A DNA stretch of 64,000 nt from an uncultured Pelagibacteraceae bacterium (GTDB taxonomy: Bacteria; Pseudomonadota; Alphaproteobacteria; Pelagibacterales; AG-422-B15). Positions 9,272 to 18,743 of this stretch are shown one piece after another. The stretch covers positions 145,774 through 209,773 of the forward strand of contig CABZCR010000001.1 of the NCBI GenBank assembly GCA_902524285.1, read 5' to 3'. The notes under the pieces were generated by a model. That model was not told the DNA's origin. It saw only the letters and a program-made list of their open reading frames with translations, and made no database searches. The translations under genes and the position numbers were made by a program. Every line of letters starts with the position of its first letter. Position 1 is the first letter of the stretch.

Positions 9272-10435
9272 ATGAGTGATATTGATAATGTTAGCTGGAA
9301 TTATCCTACCCCAATATGGTTTGGTTTAGGCCGTTCCCTAGAGGTTCCAAATGCTTTAGAAGCTCAAGGTATGCAAAATCCTATAGTTGTTACCGATCCA
9401 GAATTTACGTCCAATAAAAACTTTATAAAAATCATTGAATTATTAAAAAATAATAAAATCAAACACTCAATTTTTTCAAATATAAAAGGAAATCCAACAG
9501 GCAAGAACGTAATGGACGGCGTTGAACACTTTTTATCTAACAAAAATGATGGTGTAATTGCGATTGGCGGAGGCAGTTCTCTTGATGCCGGTAAGGCAAT
9601 TGCATTTATGACGAAACAAAAGGAAAACCTATGGTTTTTCGAAGATATTGGGGATAATTGGAAAAGGGCAATTACAGATCAACTTCCAAAAGTAATTGCG
9701 ATACCAACTACGGCTGGGACAGGTTCGGAAACAGGTCGCGCTTCACTTATTTTAGACGAAAGTGATAAGACAAAAAAAATAATATTTCATCCTTCGTTGT
9801 TACCAGACCTGGTGATACTTGATCCAAATTTAACTTTATCTCTTCCACCTCATCTCACAGCTGCAACAGGTATGGATGCTTTAGCTCATTGTTTAGAGGC
9901 ATATTGTGCTAGAGGTTTTCATCCTATGGCGGATGGTATTGCACTAGAAGGAATAAAGAACGTAAAAGATAGTCTTCTAAGTGCTTATAAAAATCCAGAT
10001 GATATATTTGCAAGATCAAAAATGTTAGTAACATCATCAATGGGATCAACTGCATTTCAAAAAGGACTGGGAGCTATACATTCTCTTTCACATCCTATAA
10101 ATGCAGTTAATGATATTCATCACGGTCTTTCAAATGCAATATTTATGCCATATGTACTTAAGTTTAATGAACCAATAATAAATCAGAGGATACAACTGTT
10201 AACAAAATACTTAGAATTAGAGAATTCTACATTTGATGGATTTCTGTCTTGGATATTGAAGCTTAGAGATGAACTCGCTATTCCTCATACTCTGAAGGAG
10301 CTTAATCAAGAATTTGATTTTGAATTACTTAGTGAAATGGCCTTGAAAGATCCATCCACTGGACCAAACCCACGTGATATAAGTCTTGATGAAATGAAGC
10401 AACTTTACATTAACTCATATGAGGGTATTCTATAA
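9272..10435 (+). CDS. Iron-containing (group III) alcohol dehydrogenase
   Basis: A 387-residue protein with the NAD(P)-binding GGGSSLDAGKA at residues 99-109 and IPTTAGTGSE at 144-153. The metal ligands Asp202, His206, His270 and His284 keep the family spacing (D-x3-H, then H-x13-H, within GAIHSLSHPINAVNDIHHG). It interconverts an alcohol and an aldehyde in the cytoplasm. It sits between a transporter and a dienelactone-hydrolase-family gene with gaps of 6 and 2 bases, forming a three-gene operon. The natural substrate is not evident. Confidence 0.92.
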   Translation: MSDIDNVSWNYPTPIWFGLGRSLEVPNALEAQGMQNPIVVTDPEFTSNKNFIKIIELLKNNKIKHSIFSNIKGNPTGKNVMDGVEHFLSNKNDGVIAIGGGSSLDAGKAIAFMTKQKENLWFFEDIGDNWKRAITDQLPKVIAIPTTAGTGSETGRASLILDESDKTKKIIFHPSLLPDLVILDPNLTLSLPPHLTAATGMDALAHCLEAYCARGFHPMADGIALEGIKNVKDSLLSAYKNPDDIFARSKMLVTSSMGSTAFQKGLGAIHSLSHPINAVNDIHHGLSNAIFMPYVLKFNEPIINQRIQLLTKYLELENSTFDGFLSWILKLRDELAIPHTLKELNQEFDFELLSEMALKDPSTGPNPRDISLDEMKQLYINSYEGIL

Positions 10436-10437
10436 GT

Positions 10438-11178
10438 ATGATCAAAACTGAAAAACTAGTTTATGGTTCTGCTAATTCTAGTGTTCAATTTGAAGGTTCA
10501 ATAAGTTATGAAGATAGTTCTGATACACCAAGACCAGGGGTGCTTGTATGTCATGCTTATGGAGGCCATTCTGATTTTGATATTAAGAAATCAGAACAAC
10601 TTGCTGAGCTTGGGTACTTTGCATTTGCTATAGATTTATATGGACAGGGAAGAAGAGGTTCAAATCCCCAAGAGTCAATGGAGTTGATGAATGAATTTAA
10701 TTCTGACCGGGTATTGCTTCAACAAAGAATGATCCATGCTTTTGAAACCCTCAAGAATTTTGATAAAGTTGATGAAAACAAAACCGGAGCAATTGGATTT
10801 TGTTTTGGAGGAAAATGTGCACTTGATCTGGCTAGGGCAGGCGAAGATGTAAAAGGGGTTGTTAGCTTTCATGGATTATATGACGCACCAACGGCAAGTT
10901 CAGGAAAGCAATTAAAAGGAACAATAAAAATTAACTCATCGATTTTAATTCTACATGGATACGATGATCCCATGGCCACTCCACAAAATATGATTGATTT
11001 AGCTGATGAATTAAATTCAAAAAAAGCAAATTGGCAAATTCATGCTTACGGCAATGTTGGACATGCTTTTACAAATCCTGAAGCTAATGATCGAAACTCA
11101 GGATTATTCTATGATGCACATGCCGATCAGCATTCATGGCGAGAAATGTCTAATTTCTTTGAAAAAATTTTTTCTTAA
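10438..11178 (+). CDS. Dienelactone hydrolase family alpha/beta-hydrolase
   Basis: A 246-residue protein with the cysteine nucleophile elbow GFCFGG (Cys122), an aspartate in HGYDDPMAT and the catalytic histidine in YGNVGHAFTNP, the C-D-H triad of the DLH family. The N-terminal VLVCHAYGGHSDF is the oxyanion region. It is cytoplasmic and two bases behind the iron alcohol dehydrogenase. Proteins of this family hydrolyse lactones or esters; the alcohol/lactone pairing with the neighbour is suggestive, but a specific substrate cannot be named. Convergent with a MarR-like gene five bases away. Confidence 0.87.
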   Translation: MIKTEKLVYGSANSSVQFEGSISYEDSSDTPRPGVLVCHAYGGHSDFDIKKSEQLAELGYFAFAIDLYGQGRRGSNPQESMELMNEFNSDRVLLQQRMIHAFETLKNFDKVDENKTGAIGFCFGGKCALDLARAGEDVKGVVSFHGLYDAPTASSGKQLKGTIKINSSILILHGYDDPMATPQNMIDLADELNSKKANWQIHAYGNVGHAFTNPEANDRNSGLFYDAHADQHSWREMSNFFEKIFS

Positions 11179-11182
11179 ATTA

Positions 11183-11539
11183 TTATTCGGACTTCCAATT
11201 GATATTTTTCATTGAATTAAGATAATTTTTAAATTCTTTTATCAATTCTGAGCTTGGTTTTACTGTTTTTCGTCTTTTATCGTTCTCTGTTTTCTCTAAA
11301 TGTATAAAACCTCTGTCACAAGCCTCATTAATCATCATAGATGACTTAGGGCGAGATGTATGAAAGAGCTTTGTCTTTAATTCTTCAACACATAGCTTTT
11401 CTTTATTTTGATGGGCTGACATCACAAGGAGCATCATATGATAATGAGATGGGGTCTTTCTGAAAAAGTGCTTACTAGAACGGTGTGAGGTTCCCATTTG
11501 TTCTTCCCAAAATCTTAGGAGTGAATTTGTTGCGCTCAT
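11183..11539 (-). CDS. MarR-like winged-helix DNA-binding protein
   Basis: A 118-residue protein. The middle (LCVEELKTKLFHTSRPKSSM to ACDRGFIHLEKTENDKRRKT) has the helix-turn-helix and wing pattern of MarR regulators, including the wing motif with D-x-R-x-K and the following PSSEL helix. It is shorter than the usual 140-160 residues and seems to lack part of the N-terminal dimerisation helix. It may control its own operon or the adjacent sulfatase operon, but nothing in the sequence decides this. Confidence 0.65.
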   Translation of the reverse strand: MSATNSLLRFWEEQMGTSHRSSKHFFRKTPSHYHMMLLVMSAHQNKEKLCVEELKTKLFHTSRPKSSMMINEACDRGFIHLEKTENDKRRKTVKPSSELIKEFKNYLNSMKNINWKSE

Positions 11540-11601
11540 ATAGAAAAAAATTTTACAGCAAATACAGCGATCGTCTAATTAAATTTTATAAAAATTACTA
11601 T

Positions 11602-13275
11602 TTAATTATCCCAATAAGTGAATTCATCGCCATCTTGAAATGCATACCCATTGTGTTTATCAATTAATATGGGAGCAGACATTGTGTTATCATATAGTGG
11701 AGGAGGTTGAACCTTTTTATGGTCATTTAATAATCTTTTCAGCTCTTCAACTTTCAACGTCATTTCGCTTGCAAGATTAATTCTCTCATAGGGGTCACTC
11801 TCAACATTAAATAACCAGTCTTTACCAGTTCGGTGATCAGTAATGAGCTTCCAATTTTTGTGAAGAACAGTTTGAAGGCGACCTTGTAGCCAATATAGTG
11901 TTTCATGCGGCATGTCTGAATTGTGATTTTTTAAAAAGGGCAATAAGTTTACTCCGTCGACGATTCTATCATCTGGTAATTCCGCTCCAGCTGCAGCAGC
12001 AAATGTTGGTAAAATATCATTTGCGTGAATAGGAGCGTTAAATTCTATTCCTGGTTCAATTTTATTTGGCCACTTAGCCATAAAAGGGACATGCAAACCA
12101 CCTTCGAAATGAGTTAGTTTCCATCCACGATAAGGTTTATTGATATCAGATAAATGAATATAGTTAGCTCCACCGTTATCGCTGGTTAATACAATTAATG
12201 TATTATCCGTTAGATTATTCTTTTCAAGTGTATCTAATATTCTGCCAACACTCCTATCAAGAGCTTTTAACATTGCAGAATATACTTTTAATTCTTCACT
12301 GGATTCACCCTCGATATGGTGAAAATGATCGTAGTCGTCTCTAAGAGCTTGAAGTGGATTATGAGGTGCAAAGTGAGATAGGTATAAAAAGAAAGGCCTG
12401 TTCTTATTTTTTTCAATAACTTTGATTGCTTCATCTGTGTAGTAGTCAGTAATATATCCACGAGGTTCAAATGGTTCACTCTTATTGTTTCTTGCAGCGT
12501 ATTGAGTACTGGCCCAAACCATCTCGTCAATAATTTCCCCAGTTCTAGCATTTACAACATCCGGATGATTCTCTGGAAGATAAAGTCCGCCCATTAATTG
12601 AAGGCTGTCGTCAAATCCCTGATCAGTTGGACTATAACTTGGAGCAGTTCCAAGATGCCACTTTCCAATTATTGCACTGTAATATCCTTCATTTTTTAGT
12701 ACCTCTGGAATAGTTATTTCGCTAGATGGCATGCCTGGGTATCCAATATTACCATCATTATCTAAAGCAGTGAGTTCAGCTTCATCATCAAAAATTATAG
12801 ACAACCCCGTATCGTTTAATTCTTCACCCCATTTTGCAATAGTAATGAGTGATTTAAATGCAGGGGTAAATTCAAATCCAAATCTTGTTGAATAGCGACC
12901 AGTCATAATTGAAGCGCGTGAAGGAGAGCAACTTGCACTTGCCGCATAACCATTATTAAATTTTATACCTTCTAAACCAATACGGTCCATGTTTGGTGTC
13001 ATTAAACTGCCATCCCCAGCACCACCATTATAAAGCGATACATCATTGAAGCCCAAATCATCAGCAAGTATTAAAATTATATTTGGTTTATTAGCTAAGG
13101 TAGGGTCTCTTTCTGATGGACCGTCTGGCCAAATGACCTCACGGTTTTCAGCAACTGGTCTTGTGAACTCAAATATAGTTGGTAGTGACCAAAGAAATAT
13201 TTGAAGTTTGTAGGTCCATAGGATTAAAGCAAGAATAAGAATAAAAAAAACTGAAAGAGATATTTTTTTTATCAT
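11602..13275 (-). CDS. Membrane-anchored sulfatase (formylglycine type)
   Basis: A 557-residue protein with an N-terminal hydrophobic anchor (residues 5-30) and a periplasmic sulfatase domain. The metal motif is ILADDLGFNDVSLY, and the cysteine-type maturation motif CSPSRASIMTGRYSTRFG begins at Cys116, which a formylglycine-generating enzyme must oxidise. Further segments (GKWHLGTAPSYSPTDQGFD, TSDNGGANYIHLS) are typical of arylsulfatase A-like enzymes. It hydrolyses a sulfate ester outside the cytoplasm. It overlaps the upstream metallo-hydrolase by one base (TAATG) and ends a five-gene operon. No maturation enzyme is encoded nearby. Confidence 0.92.
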   Translation of the reverse strand: MIKKISLSVFFILILALILWTYKLQIFLWSLPTIFEFTRPVAENREVIWPDGPSERDPTLANKPNIILILADDLGFNDVSLYNGGAGDGSLMTPNMDRIGLEGIKFNNGYAASASCSPSRASIMTGRYSTRFGFEFTPAFKSLITIAKWGEELNDTGLSIIFDDEAELTALDNDGNIGYPGMPSSEITIPEVLKNEGYYSAIIGKWHLGTAPSYSPTDQGFDDSLQLMGGLYLPENHPDVVNARTGEIIDEMVWASTQYAARNNKSEPFEPRGYITDYYTDEAIKVIEKNKNRPFFLYLSHFAPHNPLQALRDDYDHFHHIEGESSEELKVYSAMLKALDRSVGRILDTLEKNNLTDNTLIVLTSDNGGANYIHLSDINKPYRGWKLTHFEGGLHVPFMAKWPNKIEPGIEFNAPIHANDILPTFAAAAGAELPDDRIVDGVNLLPFLKNHNSDMPHETLYWLQGRLQTVLHKNWKLITDHRTGKDWLFNVESDPYERINLASEMTLKVEELKRLLNDHKKVQPPPLYDNTMSAPILIDKHNGYAFQDGDEFTYWDN

Positions 13276-14342
13276 TATTCAATATTTGTAATTGTAATAT
13301 CCTCTGAATTAACTGGTAAAATTGCTATAGTACCATCATCAGCTAATGTCCAGTTATCAGGTCGAACTTCGCTTACCCCTTTTACGAAAATTATTTTAGC
13401 AATAAAACTATCAGGAGCTGGTATCAGGTGATAAAAAATTAACTCTTTTACATTTGCTTCATTTGCGGCTTGCGCAGCTTCAACAGGTGAGGCGTGATAT
13501 CCCTGAATATCATAAAAAACTCTTGAAAGTTGAGGTTGTATAATCTCTGATATATCCTCAGCTCTACCTATCATATTATATGACAATGCATCATGAAAAA
13601 GTAAGTCCGCATTTTTTGATTGTTCAATCAAATTTGTACTGTAATCCGTATCTCCACTAATTACGATTGATCTTCCTTTATAATCAAAGCGAAATCCCAA
13701 TGAGGGATAAACTGGCAGATGTTCAACTTCAAATGCTGTTATCTTCAGACTGCCATCATCAAAAATAACTGGATTATTTAAATCTATTATTTTTGTATCA
13801 AAGCCAGCAATGTCAGATGGGGCTACTTCCTCTCCATGATGCAGCGTTCTCCATTCATAATCAAGCTCGTAAGCCCTTGTTATGCCCTCTGTAACTAATT
13901 GTGTTCCCTCTGGTCCATAAACAGGAAGTTTTCCTTCTCTATTTTGAGTCACCCATGAATAAAGATGAAAATCAGCCAAATCAGAAATATGGTCTGAATG
14001 CAGGTGAGTAAACAGTACGGCATCTAAATTACCAAGATCTATCTGCCAATTTATTAGATTTTGCCTACTTCCATCCCCGGTATCCACAATAAACATATGG
14101 TCTGGAGTTTTGATCATAATACATGGCTCAGCTCTTCCTTTACCAGGTAATGGACCTCGTGATCCACAGACAAGTCCAATAATATAATCACCTTCAAAGG
14201 TAACTAATTTATCTTGATTATTTAACTGTGATTCAAAAATTAAGTCGATAAAGAAATTTTGAACTGACGTATTTCTTATTCCAAAGAACCCAACAGCAAA
14301 TATTAAGATTACAACTATTAAGAAAAAATAGATTTTCCTCAT
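13275..14342 (-). CDS. Metallo-beta-lactamase-fold hydrolase, exported
   Basis: A 355-residue protein with an N-terminal hydrophobic segment (residues 4-22) that should anchor or export it. The metal-binding motif THLHSDHISD (His113, His115, Asp117, His118) and the later SGDTDYS and YHASPVEAAQAA segments place it in the RNase Z/arylsulfatase-AtsA-like branch of the fold. An exported hydrolase of this branch next to a classical sulfatase may be a second sulfatase or phosphodiesterase; this is inferred from context only. It is translationally coupled to the sulfatase. Confidence 0.85.
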   Translation of the reverse strand: MRKIYFFLIVVILIFAVGFFGIRNTSVQNFFIDLIFESQLNNQDKLVTFEGDYIIGLVCGSRGPLPGKGRAEPCIMIKTPDHMFIVDTGDGSRQNLINWQIDLGNLDAVLFTHLHSDHISDLADFHLYSWVTQNREGKLPVYGPEGTQLVTEGITRAYELDYEWRTLHHGEEVAPSDIAGFDTKIIDLNNPVIFDDGSLKITAFEVEHLPVYPSLGFRFDYKGRSIVISGDTDYSTNLIEQSKNADLLFHDALSYNMIGRAEDISEIIQPQLSRVFYDIQGYHASPVEAAQAANEANVKELIFYHLIPAPDSFIAKIIFVKGVSEVRPDNWTLADDGTIAILPVNSEDITITNIE

Positions 14343-14344
14343 AG

Positions 14345-14722
14345 TTAATTACCAGAAACCTTTCTGGATGTAATAAGCAATATTGCAACAATTACAATTT
14401 CAATAATAATAAATTGTGTTGCAAAAGTTGCATCATGCGCTGCCCAAGATATGACTCTAAATATTGCTGTAACACTTAAAAGCATTGCAGGAGCATAAAA
14501 CCAAATATTTTTTAGAGTATAAGCTGCAAGTATCATCATCAAACCAATGCAAAAGAAATAACTTCCAACATCGCCAATTAGACTGCTTCGACCTAATCCT
14601 TCTGGAATTACTAATATTCCAAAATTTGCTCCAGCATCGTAAGGGGATATTATCCAAACAAGACCAAGTACAATAAATATAAATCCGTTTATTGTATTTA
14701 GAATAATTAAAAATTTATTCAT
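14345..14722 (-). CDS. Small four-span membrane protein
   Basis: A 125-residue protein with four predicted membrane helices (about 5-26, 50-66, 72-90 and 98-118) and few polar residues, resembling the loose DUF4345/DoxX-like group of small membrane proteins. I do not recognise the family with certainty. It overlaps the upstream DJ-1-like gene by four bases and is two bases from the metallo-hydrolase, so it is an operon member. No function can be assigned. Confidence 0.6.
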   Translation of the reverse strand: MNKFLIILNTINGFIFIVLGLVWIISPYDAGANFGILVIPEGLGRSSLIGDVGSYFFCIGLMMILAAYTLKNIWFYAPAMLLSVTAIFRVISWAAHDATFATQFIIIEIVIVAILLITSRKVSGN

Positions 14723-15570
14723 GATGACTCCTCTATTATTTCCATAATTCTTTGTGCTGTTTCATGGCCTGAATTTTGATTTTGGCCAGTTACAAATCGT
14801 TTTTCGTCATCAACAACTACGTGATAAGCAAACTGGTCAAGAAATTTGGTTTTAGCTTCAAACAGTGCGCCTGCTTTTTTTAATTCTTCTTCTGGATGTA
14901 ATGGTGTCATTGTAATCTTAAGTTCTTTAACTTGTTTGTCAGTTACACCAGTCATTTTCCTTCCAGCAATGAGAATGTTGCCGTTTTTATCTTTTGAATT
15001 AATTAACCCCAAAGGACCATGGCAAATTGCTCCTATTATACTCCCTGAGTAATATGCTTTAGAAATTCCTGCAGCTAAGGTATCTGAAAAGCCCAAGTCA
15101 TAAGCAGCTCCCCATCCACCAGCAAGAAATACAATATCATACACAGAGAAATCTATTTCATTAATATTGATTGAATTGTTAAGTTTATTTACCGCCTCAG
15201 CATCCTTATAAAATCTTTTATCAGATGAAGACCTCACGAAATATGATGTTGTTTGTGGATCCACTGGAATTTCTCCACCTTTGATGCTTGCAATATCAAC
15301 ACTTATGTTAGCATCTATAAATTCGAAATAGGGAGCAGTTAATTCAGAACTCGCGAGGCCCGAGGGTTTACCAGATGACTCTCCCGGATAATTTAAAACC
15401 CCATGACTTGTTGCAATTATAAGAGCTTTTTTTCCAGCCAAATCAAATGTATTTCCCTCATAGTCTGGATGTAAACCCAAGTTTTTAAGAATATATGGTA
15501 AAAGAATAATTACTGTAATGACAATAAAAATTAGAGATAATAAAGTTTTTCTAACTGTTGATTGATACAT
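14719..15570 (-). CDS. DJ-1/PfpI-superfamily protein with membrane anchor
   Basis: A 283-residue protein: an N-terminal hydrophobic helix (residues 9-27), then a type 1 glutamine-amidotransferase-like domain. The nucleophile elbow AICHGPLGL carries Cys183-His184, and Glu76 in ASSELTAPY is the likely third residue, as in Hsp31/glyoxalase III-like members. The domain would lie in the periplasm if the helix is a signal anchor, which is unusual since most DJ-1 proteins are cytoplasmic. It is eight bases behind the TetR regulator gene. Possible activities are glyoxalase III-like or deglycase-like; unproven. Confidence 0.85.
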   Translation of the reverse strand: MYQSTVRKTLLSLIFIVITVIILLPYILKNLGLHPDYEGNTFDLAGKKALIIATSHGVLNYPGESSGKPSGLASSELTAPYFEFIDANISVDIASIKGGEIPVDPQTTSYFVRSSSDKRFYKDAEAVNKLNNSININEIDFSVYDIVFLAGGWGAAYDLGFSDTLAAGISKAYYSGSIIGAICHGPLGLINSKDKNGNILIAGRKMTGVTDKQVKELKITMTPLHPEEELKKAGALFEAKTKFLDQFAYHVVVDDEKRFVTGQNQNSGHETAQRIMEIIEESS

Positions 15571-15577
15571 AATTTTC

Positions 15578-16165
15578 TTACTTAAGTTTCATTAAAAATA
15601 GTAACTTTAACTCTTCAATAAGCCTTTCTTCTTTTGTATTATTAAATTTGGTCATACGAAACCATGCTGCGTATGAAATTAGGGCATCAATAAGATTTTG
15701 TTTATCTTCGTTAATCATTTTAATTTCAGGTATTAAATCTTCGAATCTCTGTCTCAAAATATGATTAAATTTTATAAATCCAGTTCTTATTGCTTTAGAA
15801 TTATTTAAACTTGTAATGGTTAAATTAAATACGTGTTGGTATGTGTTATATAAATAAAAACGCTCTTTAATTACATGTTCAATTCTCTGATCTTTGTTGT
15901 TTTGTTTTGGATTATTTTTTGCAATATAGCTCTCAAGATCGTTTAGATAACGACGATTTACTTCCTCAATTAATCCTTCCATATCGTCAATGTGCCTAAA
16001 AACAGTTCTTATTCCAACTCCAGATTTTTCAGCAATTTCCTGAGCGGTTGGTATTTGACCATTGTTATTTTTTCTTAATAAAGAAATAGTGGCTGCAACA
16101 ATTTTATTTAATGTTGTTTTACTTCTATTGATGCGTCCATCGTTAACAATTGGTGTAATTACCAT
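15578..16165 (-). CDS. TetR-family transcriptional regulator
   Basis: A 195-residue protein with an N-terminal helix-turn-helix (residues about 18-62; PTAQEIAEKSGVGIRTVFRH is the recognition region) and a variable all-helical C-terminal ligand domain. It is the first gene of the minus-strand operon with the DJ-1-like, membrane, metallo-hydrolase and sulfatase genes. It is divergent from the nitronate-monooxygenase operon across 66 bp that contain a strong palindrome, so it probably represses both itself and the divergent operon. Confidence 0.88.
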   Translation of the reverse strand: MVITPIVNDGRINRSKTTLNKIVAATISLLRKNNNGQIPTAQEIAEKSGVGIRTVFRHIDDMEGLIEEVNRRYLNDLESYIAKNNPKQNNKDQRIEHVIKERFYLYNTYQHVFNLTITSLNNSKAIRTGFIKFNHILRQRFEDLIPEIKMINEDKQNLIDALISYAAWFRMTKFNNTKEERLIEELKLLFLMKLK

Positions 16166-16179
16166 AGATAAAAATTATC

Positions 16180-16202
16180 TATTGACAGTGTTTATGTCAA
16201 TA
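16180..16202. promoter_or_regulatory. TetR-type operator palindrome in divergent promoter
   Basis: Perfect 8-bp inverted repeat TATTGACA - 7 nt - TGTCAATA, in the 66-bp gap between the TetR gene and the nitronate monooxygenase gene. Each arm contains TTGACA, the consensus -35 hexamer, one for each direction; on the minus strand GATAAT lies 15 bp further on. Binding of the regulator here would block both promoters. The palindrome is seen directly; its role is inferred. Confidence 0.65.
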
Positions 16203-16231
16203 CTTTAGGCTTTATTAAAAATATAAAATTC

Positions 16232-17161
16232 GTGAATAGAATTACAGAAATACTTGGTTCTAAATATCCTATTATACAGGCCCCAATGGGATGGATTGCA
16301 AGAAGTGCATTAGCTTCAGCGGTTTCTAATGCTGGAGGGTTTGGAATTATTGAAACTTCATCAGGTGAGCTTGAGGAGTGTAAGCAAGAAATTAAAAAAA
16401 TGAGTACACTTACCAATCGACCCTTTGGCGTGAATCTTCCAATTCTTTTTTTACGTGATGAAAGTATGATCAATTTGGTTATCGAAGAGAAAGTAAAATT
16501 TGTAACTACATCTGCAGGCGATCCAGCAAAATATCTTCACATTTTAAAAGATGCAGGCATTAAAGTGTTTCATGCTGTACCAAGTTTAGCCGGCGCACTA
16601 AAAGCAATAAAAGCTGGCGTAGATGGCTTGGTAGTTGAAGGGACTGAGGGAGGCGGATTTAAAAATCCTGAAGAAGTTGGACTTTACGTATTATTACAGT
16701 CTATTAGAAAGCATTCTGATATACCAATGGTTGCGGCAGGTGGTATAGTTGATGGCATAGGAATGGCCGCAGCATTTGCAGCAGGAGCTGAGGGAATACA
16801 AATGGGGACTAGGTTTGTATCTTCTAAAGAGAGTCCGGTTCATCAAAATTACAAGCAAGCAATTTTAGATTCAGACGAACAGGGAACTTACATCTTAAAT
16901 AAAAAATCTAAACCTTGTGTTCGTGCAATTAAAACTGACTTCACTCACGGTATTTATGAAAAAGGTGAAATGGATATGTCCGCAATGTTCGGTATTAAGA
17001 AACTTTATTTTGAGGGTGACATGAACGCAGCACCAGCATTGGCAGGTCAATCGATGGGCTTAATTGATGAGATCAAAGGTGTTGAAGAAATTATCAATGA
17101 AACTATTTTGCAGTTTAATGAAGTGTGTAAAAAAATGGGAAATCACAAATTTTCTAATTAA
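16232..17161 (+). CDS. Nitronate monooxygenase-like FMN oxidoreductase
   Basis: A 309-residue TIM-barrel protein starting at GTG. The opening KYPIIQAPMGWIARSALASA, the segment VEGTEGGGF and the phosphate-binding AAGGIVDGIGMAAAFAAGAE then IQMGTRF are typical of the nitronate monooxygenase/2-nitropropane dioxygenase family. It oxidises an alkyl nitronate such as propionate 3-nitronate with FMN, or is a related enoyl-reductase-like enzyme. It heads a six-gene plus-strand operon rich in glutathione-transferase genes, consistent with detoxification, and is divergent from tetR. Confidence 0.88.
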   Translation: MNRITEILGSKYPIIQAPMGWIARSALASAVSNAGGFGIIETSSGELEECKQEIKKMSTLTNRPFGVNLPILFLRDESMINLVIEEKVKFVTTSAGDPAKYLHILKDAGIKVFHAVPSLAGALKAIKAGVDGLVVEGTEGGGFKNPEEVGLYVLLQSIRKHSDIPMVAAGGIVDGIGMAAAFAAGAEGIQMGTRFVSSKESPVHQNYKQAILDSDEQGTYILNKKSKPCVRAIKTDFTHGIYEKGEMDMSAMFGIKKLYFEGDMNAAPALAGQSMGLIDEIKGVEEIINETILQFNEVCKKMGNHKFSN

Positions 17162-17635
17162 ATGAAGTTTATCAGCCTTTTGCCAACAGAAGCAAACAAC
17201 AATTATCGGGGTTTAAAGTTTGCACTTTGGTTTTTTTATTTATATCTCGCATTAGTGGCGTTCAGATCGTTTACCCATATGTTTGCTCAAGATGCTGGTT
17301 TAAATTCAATTGCATCAATTATAATTTTTCCAGAGGTTAATAATTTAAATCCTAATAGTGTAATTTATCTTATAGGTTCTTTATGGGGTGGATCACAGAT
17401 CATAGTACTTTTTATATCAATTATAATTCTTATTAAATATAAAAGCCTCTTATCATTAGCCTGGCTAGTTTTCGTATTCGATAATATATTAAGAATTATA
17501 ACGATGACGATGCATAATTTAGATCAGGATTATCTCACTTCAACCGCCCCAGGGGGTTTAGTTGGGACAAGCGTCATGTTATTTGTTACACTTTTAATGT
17601 TTTTTATCTCGACCATTGAAAGGAAACAGAAATGA
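17162..17635 (+). CDS. Uncharacterised membrane protein
   Basis: A 157-residue protein with about four predicted membrane helices (residues 20-38, 63-86, 92-110 and 132-150) and a short loop rich in asparagine. The start directly follows the preceding stop and the end overlaps the DUF1330 start by four bases, so it is cotranscribed. I recognise no family. Its position between nitronate monooxygenase and DUF1330 suggests an accessory role in the same pathway. Confidence 0.65.
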   Translation: MKFISLLPTEANNNYRGLKFALWFFYLYLALVAFRSFTHMFAQDAGLNSIASIIIFPEVNNLNPNSVIYLIGSLWGGSQIIVLFISIIILIKYKSLLSLAWLVFVFDNILRIITMTMHNLDQDYLTSTAPGGLVGTSVMLFVTLLMFFISTIERKQK

Positions 17636-18054
17636 AAGTAGAGAATCGTGTTTTTCCAAATAGAGAACAAATGAAAGGTTTTTTTGAGAATACGGATGAC
17701 AATGAACCAATCTACATGCTCAATCTTCTTAAGTTTAAAGAGAAAGCGGAATATAAAGATGGGAGAGCAACCAACTTAACTGGAAGAGAGGCTTACACAA
17801 TTTATGCTGAGTTCATGGATAAACATCTAAAGGAAATTGGAGGGGAATTAGTTTTGCATACAGATGTAAAACGTTTAGCGGTCGGTAAAGTTGAAGAATT
17901 ATGGGACGTTGTTGCTATTGCAAAATGGCCTTCAAGAAAAATAATGGGTGAAAATATGATGCCCAGTGACCCAGAATATCTTGAAGCTTATCAGCATCGC
18001 GAAGCAGGATTAGCAGGCCAATTAAACATTGAAACAAAAGAAATTAATGATTGA
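17632..18054 (+). CDS. DUF1330 family protein
   Basis: A 140-residue protein of the dimeric alpha/beta-barrel type. [17 protein letters not shown], the [12 protein letters not shown] helix and [10 protein letters not shown] are hallmark strands and helices of DUF1330, a family of unknown function in which small-molecule binding is suspected. Its stop lies eight bases inside the start of the next glutathione S-transferase gene. It is probably part of the same detoxification operon. Confidence 0.82.
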   Translation: MKVENRVFPNREQMKGFFENTDDNEPIYMLNLLKFKEKAEYKDGRATNLTGREAYTIYAEFMDKHLKEIGGELVLHTDVKRLAVGKVEELWDVVAIAKWPSRKIMGENMMPSDPEYLEAYQHREAGLAGQLNIETKEIND

Positions 18055-18733
18055 ATTATATACTTCACCTACACCAAATGGATATAAGATTTCAGTAGCT
18101 CTTGAGGAGTTGGAAATACCTTACAATGTTCATGTTGTGAATTTACAAGCTGGTGATCAAAAGAAGCCTGAATTTTTAGCAATGAATCCTAACGGGCGTA
18201 TCCCTGTCATAGTTGATACTGAAAATGATAACCTTTCAATCATGGAAAGTGGTGCACAACTAATTTATTTAGCTGAGAAAGCAGGTAAACTACTGCCTAC
18301 AGAGTCAGTTGCACGTTCAAAAGTTATTCAGTGGTTAATGTTTCAAATGGGAGGAATTGGTCCGATGATGGGGCAGGCCAATGTTTTCTTTCGTTATTGG
18401 CCTGGTGAAAAATTACAGCCAGCAATTGACCGTTACCAAAACGAAGGAAGACGCTTGTTTGAAGTTATGGAGACTCGTTTAAAAGATAATGAGTTTCTCG
18501 CTGATGATTTTAGTATAGCTGATATTGCAAATTGGTGTTGGGTAAGAACATATAAATGGTCAGGTGTGAATATCGACGGTCTTGAAGGTGTAAAAAGATG
18601 GATGCAGATGATGGAAGATAGACCGGCTTGCAAAAAAGGTGTTGCAGTACCAATCGATATTATGGAGTTGATGAGAAATATGAAACAGTCAAAAGATCTA
18701 ACCGATACCGGTTCAAAAATAATTCAGAAGTAG
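18047..18733 (+). CDS. Glutathione S-transferase, YfcG/YghU (Nu-class) type
   Basis: I start at the ATG at 18047 ([15 protein letters not shown]) rather than an upstream TTG, giving 228 residues. The N-terminal thioredoxin-like domain has [15 protein letters not shown] and the glutathione-binding GRIPVIVD and [13 protein letters not shown] (Glu-Ser pair). The C-terminal helical domain has [13 protein letters not shown]. The TPNG-K arrangement without an N-terminal Tyr or Ser nucleophile is that of YfcG/YghU, which act as disulfide-bond reductases with two bound glutathiones. The gene overlaps DUF1330 by eight bases. Confidence 0.9.
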   Translation: MIELYTSPTPNGYKISVALEELEIPYNVHVVNLQAGDQKKPEFLAMNPNGRIPVIVDTENDNLSIMESGAQLIYLAEKAGKLLPTESVARSKVIQWLMFQMGGIGPMMGQANVFFRYWPGEKLQPAIDRYQNEGRRLFEVMETRLKDNEFLADDFSIADIANWCWVRTYKWSGVNIDGLEGVKRWMQMMEDRPACKKGVAVPIDIMELMRNMKQSKDLTDTGSKIIQK

Positions 18734-18743
18734 GAGAATAAAG

